Assembly: GCA_964638865.1 (NCBI GenBank)
Contig: CAZXBG010000067.1
Span: 1-20,802 of the forward strand
Direction of reading: 5' to 3'
Length of the DNA: 20,802 bases
DNA from: UBA7236 sp964638865
GTDB taxonomy: Bacteria > Bacteroidota > Bacteroidia > Chitinophagales > BACL12
Part shown: piece after piece, positions 1-5,888 of the stretch
Numbering within the stretch: position 1 is the first letter of the stretch
Layout of the letters: each line of letters opens with the position of its first letter
The notes under the pieces: generated by a model
What the model was told of the DNA's origin: nothing
Seen by the model: the letters and a program-made list of their open reading frames with translations, nothing else
The model's database searches: none
Made by a program: the position numbers and the translations under genes

Positions 1-343
1 CATTTTTTTATCTTTTTTTATCCGCTCAATCCGCGTCATCAGCGTTCCCCTTTTTTGCATCCGAAATTTAACCAAATCCCACACCCTTTGTTTTCCCCTG
101 TCCCTTGTCCCGATACTCGTGTCCCGTTAAAAAAGTGGGCAGTGGGCAGTAGCAGTTGGCAGTTTGTAACATTGAAGCTTATTCGTTCCAAGGAAAACAA
201 TCAACAACCCCAACATTTTTTTATCTTTTTTTTTACCACCAAATCAGCGTCATCCGCGTTCTCACTTTTTTAATCCTAAATTTAACCAAATCCCATCCTT
301 TGTTTTCCCATGTCCCGTGTCCCGATACCCTTGTCTCTTTTAA
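1..343. repeat. Two direct copies of a ~130-bp modular intergenic repeat
   Basis: Positions 1-130 and 214-343 are the same sequence with moderate divergence, in the same orientation and offset by about 213 bp. Each has the same modules in order: a T-rich start (cattttttta), a phrase built on ccgcgtcatc/agcgtt, a shared 18-nt block aaatttaaccaaatccca (64-81 and 278-295), ctttgttttccc, and a tgtccc/cccgatac phrase. The spacer at 131-213 begins with a gggcagt-rich stretch. I see no convincing gene in 1-400: the open frames there run through the repeats and share no recognisable protein feature. Similar phrases seem familiar from other Bacteroidota intergenic regions, but that is recollection, not a search. 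Confidence 0.85.
131..166. repeat. gggcagt-type degenerate short tandem repeat
   Basis: The stretch repeats a 6-8 base unit around gggcagt/agcagt/tggcagt. It directly follows the cccgatac phrase of the first modular repeat. The same unit makes up the much longer tract near 20483-20567, and there too it lies next to a cccgatac phrase. Confidence 0.7.
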
Positions 344-400
344 CCAATCATCTTTAAATAAGGGTTATTACATGATATTTAATTTTTGTCAGTGATGATA

Positions 401-793
401 TCATTTTATTTCAGATCTCTCTATTTGCATTGTTGTAAGTTCATTTTCGCGCGATTTCTTTTTCCCTCTGAAGAGGATGTACATATTAAAGAAATGCATA
501 AATCCCAGCACGAGAATAATGAGACCTATCTTTTTGCTCAGCATTTCCATCACTTGCTGCGTTGTAGAAAGTTTTTCCGTGATGGTCATAATATATAGAA
601 TATATCCTGCATTAATGAGGTAGAATCCCACCAACAAAAGTTTATTCACCGAATCGGCGAGTTCTTTGTTGCCATGGAATATTTCGAGCAGAAATATTCG
701 CCCATTGGTGAATAATGTTCTTGCAACCCAAATGGTGAGTAGAATGCTTATCGGCAAATAAAAACAATAAGCTACGATAGTTAAGTTTTGCAT
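401..793 (-). CDS. Small three-helix inner-membrane protein of unknown function
   Basis: This is a 130-residue protein whose function I do not recognise. Three hydrophobic segments are visible at about residues 5-25, 50-70 and 88-108. The last contains a GFMHFFNMY stretch with an intramembrane His. A charged tail rich in Lys, Arg and Glu follows (about 110-130). There is no signal-peptidase cleavage motif, so it is probably an integral membrane protein. It lies 70 bp downstream of, and on the same strand as, the GbsR/MarR-type regulator, so the two are probably co-transcribed and the regulator may control it. A near-match to the Bacteroidota -7 element (TAACTTTT) lies upstream but is weak. 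I recall short membrane proteins of this kind beside regulators in other Bacteroidota, but cannot verify it here. No terminator is evident downstream. Confidence 0.75.
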   Translation of the reverse strand: MQNLTIVAYCFYLPISILLTIWVARTLFTNGRIFLLEIFHGNKELADSVNKLLLVGFYLINAGYILYIMTITEKLSTTQQVMEMLSKKIGLIILVLGFMHFFNMYILFRGKKKSRENELTTMQIERSEIK

Positions 794-863
794 AATTTAT
801 ATTTTTAAATTGTTAAAAGTTATAGAAGTTTTAGAAATAATTGAAAGTTTGAATTAAAAAAAA

Positions 864-1370
864 TCAACGCATCAGTTTAATGAAAGTATTTAGGAACCAA
901 CTTTCATCACTTTTAATTACCAGGTCCATCATTTTATCCCCTTTATTGGTTAAGGTATTCAAGTCCTTCAGCACTTCGCTGAACACCTTGTATTCCGGGT
1001 TTTTTTTATCGCCTTTTACATCGCTTAATTGATGAATGATCTGGATCATTGGATCTATCTCCCGTTTTTTTCTTTCTTTAAAAATGAGACGAAATACGGT
1101 CCACATATCTTTTTCTGCAACAAAAAAATCTTTTCGTTCTCCTGCCTTTGTTTCTCTGCGCACAAGCTGCCAGTTGATGAGTTCGCGCAGATTGATGTTG
1201 GCATTGCCACGGCTAACCTGCAACTCCTCCATTACTTCTTCTGTAGTGAGCGGTTCTGCTGAAATGAGCAAAAGCGCATGAATCTGTGCCATGGTCTTGT
1301 TGATACCCCATTGGCTACCAAGGCTTCCCCAACTTTGAATAAATTTTTCTCTTGCTTCCGGCAGATTCAT
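864..1370 (-). CDS. GbsR/MarR-family winged-helix transcriptional regulator
   Basis: The 168-residue product resembles the GbsR subgroup of MarR-like regulators: a compact winged helix-turn-helix at about residues 15-90 (MAQIHALLLIS, then LTTEEVMEELQVSRGNANIN and a wing around RRETKAGERKDFF), followed by a helical region that would form the dimer interface. The frame is open further upstream to 1445, but I place the start at 1370. The protein there begins MNLPEAREKFIQSWG, as family members do, and the extra 25 residues would be read through the promoter and palindrome. The family binds DNA and often responds to small ligands; the ligand cannot be told from sequence. It probably controls itself and the membrane protein gene that follows. 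Confidence 0.85.
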   Translation of the reverse strand: MNLPEAREKFIQSWGSLGSQWGINKTMAQIHALLLISAEPLTTEEVMEELQVSRGNANINLRELINWQLVRRETKAGERKDFFVAEKDMWTVFRLIFKERKKREIDPMIQIIHQLSDVKGDKKNPEYKVFSEVLKDLNTLTNKGDKMMDLVIKSDESWFLNTFIKLMR

Positions 1371-1374
1371 AAAG

Positions 1375-1418
1375 CAAAGGTATATTAAAGTTTTCGAACT
1401 TTCAAAATATATTGAAAG
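1375..1418 (-). promoter_or_regulatory. Promoter with overlapping inverted-repeat operator for the GbsR-like gene
   Basis: On the minus strand a perfect -7 element, TACCTTTG (1375-1382), lies four bases before the ATG. A TTG (1403-1405) sits 20 bases upstream of it, at the spacing expected for the Bacteroidota -33 element. That TTG is part of a perfect 7+7 inverted repeat with a 6-base centre (ctttcaa, 1399-1405, and ttgaaag, 1412-1418). A second inverted repeat (aaagtt, 1387-1392, and aacttt, 1397-1402) fills the -33/-7 spacer. A dimeric repressor bound here would block the promoter, which fits autoregulation by the adjacent regulator; that part is inference. Confidence 0.65.
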
Positions 1419-1445
1419 ATATTTTTTTGATTTGGAAATGAACAT

Positions 1446-1743
1446 GGTTGGAAAGGAAGTTCGTTTGTAAAATTTGAATTCAAAATTATGGGTACAAAGC
1501 AGATCGCTTGGCGAATTACTTTGGGGTAAACTGCAAAGATTCTATGTTAAGATCTTAGCTTTATATTAATGATGCCGATTTTATTCTAATTTTTTCTCTT
1601 TGTGTGCTTTGAGTCTCCGTGGGAACCTTTATTTTTCCCACTAAGATTCAAAGCGCTCAAAGTTGTATAATATTGATATAAACATTTTATCTCCAAATTT
1701 TTTCTTAGTGCCCTTTGTGGCAACCATTTTTTCCCCACATTAA
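1446..1743. other. Gene-free stretch with repeat phrases
   Basis: About 300 bases between the regulator's promoter region and the stop codon of the small lipoprotein gene. I find no convincing gene. The right half (1598-1725) is built from ctttgtg/tttgag/ttagtg phrases in both orientations. A 10-base palindrome, taagatctta, lies near 1548-1557. Confidence 0.6.
1598..1662. repeat. Long imperfect inverted repeat of ctttgtg/ttagtggg phrases
   Basis: The 28-base arm 1598-1625 and the arm 1635-1662 are inverted copies: comparing one with the reverse complement of the other, 23 of 28 bases match. The 9-base loop is 1626-1634. A further related phrase, ttagtgccctttgtggcaac, lies at about 1707-1726. 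An RNA from this stretch could form a long hairpin, and it might act as a terminator or a mobile non-autonomous repeat; neither is shown. Confidence 0.75.
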
Positions 1744-2136
1744 TCAATAAAACAACATTTCTACAAAAGAAGTGGTATTGGAAGGAGTTGTAACGGAATC
1801 AATAATATTTGAAAATGCAGGATGCACACATCGAATATAATATTTATCCTTATCCAATCCTGCTATCTCGCATTTTCCCAGTGAATCTGTTGTTCTTGTT
1901 GCATCGGGATAATATTCGGTGAGAAAATCTTCGTAATTTTCATACACTGTAACTATAGCACCTGCAACTGCAGAGTCTGAAACCGGCGAAAAATCATAAA
2001 CATGATACACTTCAAACTTTATAGTCCTGTTAAAATTTTGGGAGGCATTAAAATTATCGTCGGGGATTTCTTCTTTATTGCAGGAAACAATAAACAGGAT
2101 CACCAATATTGAAAATATTTTAAATAAATAATTCAA
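1744..2136 (-). CDS. Small lipoprotein with a carboxypeptidase-regulatory-like beta domain
   Basis: The 130-residue protein starts with a lipoprotein signal: a hydrophobic stretch ending in the lipobox FIVSC, with Cys19 as the lipidated residue, followed by NKEEIPDD. The rest is beta-rich. The stretch from about residue 54, with AVAGAIVTVYENYEDF, TTDSLGKCEIAGLDKDKYY and CVHPAF, resembles the carboxypeptidase-regulatory/prealbumin-like fold common in Bacteroidota surface lipoproteins; the assignment rests on pattern alone. It begins 24 bases after the glyS stop codon on the same strand, so it is probably read from the glyS transcript. It likely sits in the outer or inner membrane facing the periplasm or cell surface. 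No specific function can be inferred. Confidence 0.8.
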   Translation of the reverse strand: MNYLFKIFSILVILFIVSCNKEEIPDDNFNASQNFNRTIKFEVYHVYDFSPVSDSAVAGAIVTVYENYEDFLTEYYPDATRTTDSLGKCEIAGLDKDKYYIRCVHPAFSNIIDSVTTPSNTTSFVEMLFY

Positions 2137-2160
2137 CCTAAATAATTTTAATTAAAAATT

Positions 2161-3702
2161 TTATACCAAACTTTTCAAAATATTATTCATGTCCACCTTT
2201 TCACTTACCACTTTTAACACATCCTCCATCGAAATTCTTTCCTGCAACATGCTATCGCGCTCGCGAATGGTAACAGTATTATCTTCCAAAGTTTGATGAT
2301 CAACCGTTATACAATAAGGCGTTCCAATTGCATCCATTCTTCTGTATCTTTTTCCTATGGAATCTTTTTCCTCATAATAACATTGGTGGTGGAATTTTAA
2401 GTTATTAAATATTTCCATCGCCTTTTCCGGTAAACCATCCTTTTTAATTAATGGCAAAACGGCAACTTTTATCGGTGCTATAACTGCAGGTAAACGCAAC
2501 ACTGTTCGCGTGTCCTCATTCACAAGTTCTTCATCATAAGCGTTGCACAACATCGCCAAAAACATCCTGTCGCAGCCTATACTTGTTTCCACTACGTAAG
2601 GTATATAATTTTCATTTAACGCTGAGTCAAAGTATTGTAATTTTTTTCCGCTGAATTCGGTATGTCTTCCAAGATCATAATTTGTGCGGGAATGTATTCC
2701 TTCCAGTTCTTTAAATCCGAATGGAAAATGGAATTCGATATCTACTGCGGCGTTAGCATAATGTGCAACTTTATCATGGTCGTGAAATTTCAGCATCGAA
2801 ACATCTGTTCCTAAAGCTCTGTGCCATTGCATACGCGCAGCTTTCCAGAATTCGTAGTATTTTAATTCCTCTCCCGGGCGAACAAAAAACTGCATTTCCA
2901 TTTGTTCAAATTCGCGCATGCGGAAAATAAACTGACGTGCAACAATTTCATTTCTGAATGCCTTTCCTATTTGTGCAATTCCAAAAGGAATTTTTTGCCT
3001 TGTAGATTTCTGTACATTTAAAAAATTCACGAAAATTCCCTGTGCAGTTTCAGGACGCAAATAAATAGTATCTGCATCATCGGCAACAGAACCCATTTTT
3101 GTAGAAAACATTAAATTGAACTGACGCACATCGGTCCAGTTGCGACTACCGGATTCGGGATCTGCAATTTCGCAATCTATAATTATTTGTTTTACCTCTT
3201 CTAAATTATTGTCGTTTAATGCTTTTACAAATCGGGTATGAACGGCATTTCTTTTTTCCGCAATTTCTAACACTCTTCCATTAGTATTGCGAAACATTTC
3301 CTCATCAAAATTTTCAAATCGTTTTTTCGCTTTTTCAACTTCCTTATTTATTTTATCATCTTGTTTTGCAAGATAATCTTCTACTAAAGTATCTGCGCGA
3401 TATCTTTTTTTAGAATCTTTGTTATCAATCAATGGATCATTAAAAGCATCCACGTGGCCGCTCGCTTTCCAGGTAGTTGGATGCATTAAAATAGCGGTAT
3501 CCAAGCCCACAATATTTTCGTGCATCTGCACCATTGCTTTCCACCAATATTCTTTGATATTGTTTTTTAATAAAACTCCATAAGGACCATAATCATACAC
3601 TGCACTTAATCCATCATAGATCTCTGAACTCTGAAATATAAAACCATACTCCTTCGCATGGCCAATCACTTTCTTGAATTTTTCACTGTCATTTGCAATC
3701 AT
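2161..3702 (-). CDS. glyS: Glycine--tRNA ligase (alpha2 type)
   Basis: A class II aminoacyl-tRNA synthetase that charges tRNA-Gly with glycine in the cytoplasm. The 513 residues match the single-chain, homodimeric type rather than the alpha/beta two-subunit type. Visible landmarks are an N-terminal segment with DYGPYGVLLKNNI (37-49), YLRPETAQGIFVNF (214-227), motif 2 with GKAFRNEI and RMREFEQMEM (247-270), motif 3 with ETSIGCDRMFLAML (372-385), and a C-terminal anticodon-binding domain from about 405 to 500. The zinc-knuckle position of some bacterial homologues reads DPESGSRNWTD (181-191), with no Cys pair; I believe this is usual in Bacteroidota. The start is supported by a -7 promoter element four bases upstream. 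The lipoprotein gene follows 24 bases downstream. Confidence 0.97.
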   Translation of the reverse strand: MIANDSEKFKKVIGHAKEYGFIFQSSEIYDGLSAVYDYGPYGVLLKNNIKEYWWKAMVQMHENIVGLDTAILMHPTTWKASGHVDAFNDPLIDNKDSKKRYRADTLVEDYLAKQDDKINKEVEKAKKRFENFDEEMFRNTNGRVLEIAEKRNAVHTRFVKALNDNNLEEVKQIIIDCEIADPESGSRNWTDVRQFNLMFSTKMGSVADDADTIYLRPETAQGIFVNFLNVQKSTRQKIPFGIAQIGKAFRNEIVARQFIFRMREFEQMEMQFFVRPGEELKYYEFWKAARMQWHRALGTDVSMLKFHDHDKVAHYANAAVDIEFHFPFGFKELEGIHSRTNYDLGRHTEFSGKKLQYFDSALNENYIPYVVETSIGCDRMFLAMLCNAYDEELVNEDTRTVLRLPAVIAPIKVAVLPLIKKDGLPEKAMEIFNNLKFHHQCYYEEKDSIGKRYRRMDAIGTPYCITVDHQTLEDNTVTIRERDSMLQERISMEDVLKVVSEKVDMNNILKSLV

Positions 3703-3706
3703 GCGG

Positions 3707-3714
3707 CAAAGGTA
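3707..3714 (-). promoter_or_regulatory. Bacteroidota -7 promoter element of glyS
   Basis: The minus strand reads TACCTTTG, a full match to TAnnTTTG, with only CCGC between it and the glyS ATG. No TTG is found at the expected -33 position. With this spacing transcription would begin at or next to the start codon, so the mRNA would be leaderless or nearly so. Confidence 0.55.
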
Positions 3715-3723
3715 ATAAAGATT

Positions 3724-3770
3724 CTGCCTGGCGATACCGGGTTGCCCGTTTGCTATAAACGTCGGGCAGG
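3724..3770. repeat. GC-rich intergenic inverted-repeat element
   Basis: This stretch is much more GC-rich than its surroundings and can fold in competing ways: gcccg (3744-3748) with cgggc (3763-3767), cggg (3738-3741) with cccg (3745-3748), and ctgcc (3724-3728) with ggcag (3765-3769). It lies between the divergent glyS and rimP genes. It could be a dispersed intergenic repeat; I see no protein-coding sense. Confidence 0.5.
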
Positions 3771-3897
3771 GAAAGAAGATTTTAAGAATTGAAAGAACAA
3801 ACAGGAATCAAAAACCAGAGATAAGTAACAGTCGCATTATACAGTGCGAAATATTGGAAACTTTTCCTTCCGATGTGCAAAGGGTTACTTCCTTTAG

Positions 3898-3926
3898 ACC
3901 TCACAGGTTTAAGAAAACTGTGAGGT
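3898..3926. repeat. Palindromic intergenic repeat (acctcacag / ctgtgaggt)
   Basis: A 9-bp perfect inverted repeat (3898-3906 with 3918-3926), extended inward by three more pairs after one mismatch. It ends 7 bases before the TTG of the rimP promoter. It could be a dispersed palindromic repeat, a terminator-like element or an operator. The stem has no T-run after it. Confidence 0.6.
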
Positions 3927-3933
3927 GGAGGGC

Positions 3934-3962
3934 TTGTTTATCAATTATTCTCCGTATATTTG
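3934..3962 (+). promoter_or_regulatory. Promoter of the rimP-nusA-infB operon
   Basis: The -7 element TATATTTG (3955-3962) matches TAnnTTTG, and a TTG (3934-3936) lies 18 bases upstream. Transcription would begin near 3967-3970, giving a leader of about 45-50 bases before the rimP ATG at 4016. Confidence 0.65.
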
Positions 3963-3975
3963 CACCTACTTCGAG

Positions 3976-4008
3976 AGAGGGGACACTAAAAAGTCCCCTC
4001 TTTTGTTT
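3976..4008 (+). promoter_or_regulatory. Leader hairpin upstream of rimP, terminator-like
   Basis: A 9-bp perfect stem (agaggggac, 3976-3984, with gtcccctct, 3993-4001) has an 8-base loop, actaaaaa, and can be extended by GU/AU pairs. The bases after it, ttttgttt, resemble a U-tract. It occupies most of the short 5' leader. It could be an attenuator, an mRNA-stabilising 5' stem, or a protein-binding site; NusA-linked attenuation of this operon is known in other bacteria, but the mechanism here is inference. Confidence 0.6.
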
Positions 4009-4015
4009 CCGGAAC

Positions 4016-4483
4016 ATGAGCAACAGCGAAAAAATAGCAGGATTGATAGCGCCAAAGCTGGAGGAATTGGGTTGTTTTTTAGTGGATATTAAGATCAATC
4101 CCTCGGTAAATAAGTACGAGATATTTATCGACAATATGGAGGGTGTAACTATTGAAGCCTGCATGAAAGTGAGTCGTTATCTGGAATCTCAAATTGATTT
4201 GGATAAAAGCTTTCCTGAACAATATAGTCTCGATGTTTCGAGTCCGGGTATGGAAAATCCTTTTAAAGTGCCTCAACAGTATGCAAAGAATATAGGCAAA
4301 ACAGTAGAGTTGGTGTTGAACAGTGGGATTAAAAAAGAGGGTATCCTAAAGGAAGCGGATGCAGAAAAATTAATATTGGAGGTGCATATTCCTCCCCCCA
4401 AAAAAGGAATGAAACCAAAGATAGAAGAAGCAGTTTTTGCAATAGATGAAATTAAATCAACCAAAAAGAAGATTACATTCTAA
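4016..4483 (+). CDS. rimP: Ribosome maturation factor RimP
   Basis: RimP helps assemble the 30S subunit. The 155-residue product has the expected two parts: an N-terminal alpha/beta domain (about 1-80, including LGCFLVDIKI and the DVSSPGMENPF signature that corresponds to the family's SSPG motif) and a C-terminal beta-barrel with GKTVELVL and VFAIDEIKS. The frame stays open upstream to 3854, but those extra 54 codons run through the promoter and leader hairpin and contain no family sequence. The start at 4016 (MSNSEKIAGLIAPKLEEL) fits the family. It is the first gene of rimP-nusA-infB; nusA follows after 92 bases. Confidence 0.95.
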   Translation: MSNSEKIAGLIAPKLEELGCFLVDIKINPSVNKYEIFIDNMEGVTIEACMKVSRYLESQIDLDKSFPEQYSLDVSSPGMENPFKVPQQYAKNIGKTVELVLNSGIKKEGILKEADAEKLILEVHIPPPKKGMKPKIEEAVFAIDEIKSTKKKITF

Positions 4484-4575
4484 AAAAATATTAAACATAA
4501 AAAAATCATAAATAACACAAAAACCTTCATGTAACGGCGCTTTTGCGTGGTAACCTGAATTAAAAACTAAATACT

Positions 4576-5817
4576 ATGAACAGTATCGACCTCGTCGAAT
4601 CCTTTTCGGAATTTAAAGACGTAAAAAACATTGATCGCCCAACCCTGATGAAGGTATTGGAGGATATTTTTCGTACTTTGCTTCGTAAAAAATACGAAAG
4701 CGACGAAAATTTCGACATCATTGTAAATACAGAGAAAGGAGATCTTGAAATCTGGCATAAACGATCCATCGTGGAAGACGGAACTGTTGAAAATCCGGTA
4801 ACGCAGATATCTCTCAGTGATGCGCTAAAAATTGAACCCGATTTTTCGGTAGGGGAAGAAACCTATGAAGGAGTAAGTATCGAAAGTTTTGGTCGCCGCG
4901 CAATTCTTGCTGCGCGTCAGGCTTTGGTTCAGCGTATCATGGAATTGGAAAAAGACGAAGTTTATAAAAAATATAAAGACCGCGAAGGGGAAATTATCAC
5001 CGGAGAAGTTTATCAGATTTGGAAAAAAGAGATCCTTTTATTGGATGATGATGGCAATGAATTGATTCTGCCTAAAAATGAAATGATACAGGCAGATAAT
5101 TACAAAAAGGGAGAAACTTTAAGAGCTGTAGTAAAAAAGGTGGATTTCCGCAATAGTAATCCTGTTGTTATTGTATCGAGAACGGATCCTAAATTTTTAG
5201 AAAAATTATTAGAACAAGAGGTTCCGGAGGTTTTTGACGGATTGATCGTGATCAAAAAGATTGTTCGCGCACCTGGTGAAAGAGCAAAGGTTGCAGTGGA
5301 ATCTTATGACGACCGTATTGATCCGGTTGGAGCATGTGTGGGTATGAAAGGATCAAGGATTCACGGTATTGTTCGCGAATTGCGCAATGAAAATATCGAC
5401 ATCATCAATTACACGAATAATAATCAGTTGTTGATACAACGCGCATTAAGCCCGGCTAAGATCACTTCTATTGAGTTGGATAATGAACGGAAAAAAGCTG
5501 CAGTGTATCTTGGACAAGACCAGGTATCGCTCGCAATTGGTAAGGGAGGATTAAATATTAAACTCGCTTGTCAGTTAACAGGTTACGATATTGATGTATT
5601 CCGCGATTCTGAAGAAGAGGAATACGATATTGACCTTGATGAATTTGCAGATGAGATAGAAGAATGGATCCTGGATGAGTTGAAAGCAATTGGTTGTGAT
5701 ACTGCAAAAAGCGTATTGGAATTGAGTTCTGACGAGTTAGTGCGCAGAACAGATCTGGAAGAAGAAACAGTAAAAGATGTATTAAAAATATTAAAATCGG
5801 AATTCGAAGAGGATTGA
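4576..5817 (+). CDS. nusA: Transcription termination/antitermination factor NusA
   Basis: NusA binds RNA polymerase and nascent RNA, modulating pausing, termination and antitermination. The 413-residue order is typical: N-terminal polymerase-binding domain (about 1-125), S1 RNA-binding domain (about 135-200), KH1 with DPVGACVGMKGSRI (249-262) and KH2 with SLAIGKGGLNIKLA (318-331). The last ~70 residues are strongly acidic (EEEEYDIDLDEFADEIEEW) and end in a short helix-hairpin-like segment, SSDELVRRTDLEEETVKDVL. It is shorter than the E. coli protein, lacking the two full acidic repeats, which is common outside the Proteobacteria. It lies between rimP and infB, the conserved arrangement. The 92-base gap before it contains no clear terminator. 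Confidence 0.97.
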   Translation: MNSIDLVESFSEFKDVKNIDRPTLMKVLEDIFRTLLRKKYESDENFDIIVNTEKGDLEIWHKRSIVEDGTVENPVTQISLSDALKIEPDFSVGEETYEGVSIESFGRRAILAARQALVQRIMELEKDEVYKKYKDREGEIITGEVYQIWKKEILLLDDDGNELILPKNEMIQADNYKKGETLRAVVKKVDFRNSNPVVIVSRTDPKFLEKLLEQEVPEVFDGLIVIKKIVRAPGERAKVAVESYDDRIDPVGACVGMKGSRIHGIVRELRNENIDIINYTNNNQLLIQRALSPAKITSIELDNERKKAAVYLGQDQVSLAIGKGGLNIKLACQLTGYDIDVFRDSEEEEYDIDLDEFADEIEEWILDELKAIGCDTAKSVLELSSDELVRRTDLEEETVKDVLKILKSEFEED

Positions 5818-5863
5818 AAACAGTAAATTAAGAATTATTTCATGAGTGATGAAATGATAATCT

Positions 5864-5871
5864 TATCTTTG
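5864..5871 (+). promoter_or_regulatory. Possible internal -7 promoter element before infB
   Basis: TATCTTTG matches TAnnTTTG and lies 17 bases before the infB ATG. No TTG is seen at the expected upstream position. A weak hairpin (tttcat, 5838-5843, with atgaaa, 5849-5854) lies upstream. It could provide extra infB transcription in addition to read-through from rimP-nusA. Confidence 0.4.
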
Positions 5872-5888
5872 TGAACCTAAGCAACTGA

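Noticed and set aside
1..343. CRISPR array
   Set aside because: Only two long diverged copies with one spacer; no short identical repeats and no cas genes nearby.
55..395. Open frames across the left-edge repeats
   Set aside because: They run through duplicated non-coding modules, and the two repeat copies are not kept in a common reading frame with protein-like conservation.
1371..1445. 25-codon N-terminal extension of the GbsR-like regulator
   Set aside because: The extension covers the -7/-33 elements and operator palindromes; the downstream Met gives the family-typical start.
1471..1569. Short open stretch resembling a protein fragment (LGELLWGKLQRFYVKIL)
   Set aside because: Only about 32 codons between stops with no recognisable family; chance is the simplest explanation.
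3854..4015. 54-codon N-terminal extension of RimP
   Set aside because: It runs through a palindrome, the promoter and the leader hairpin and contains no RimP sequence.
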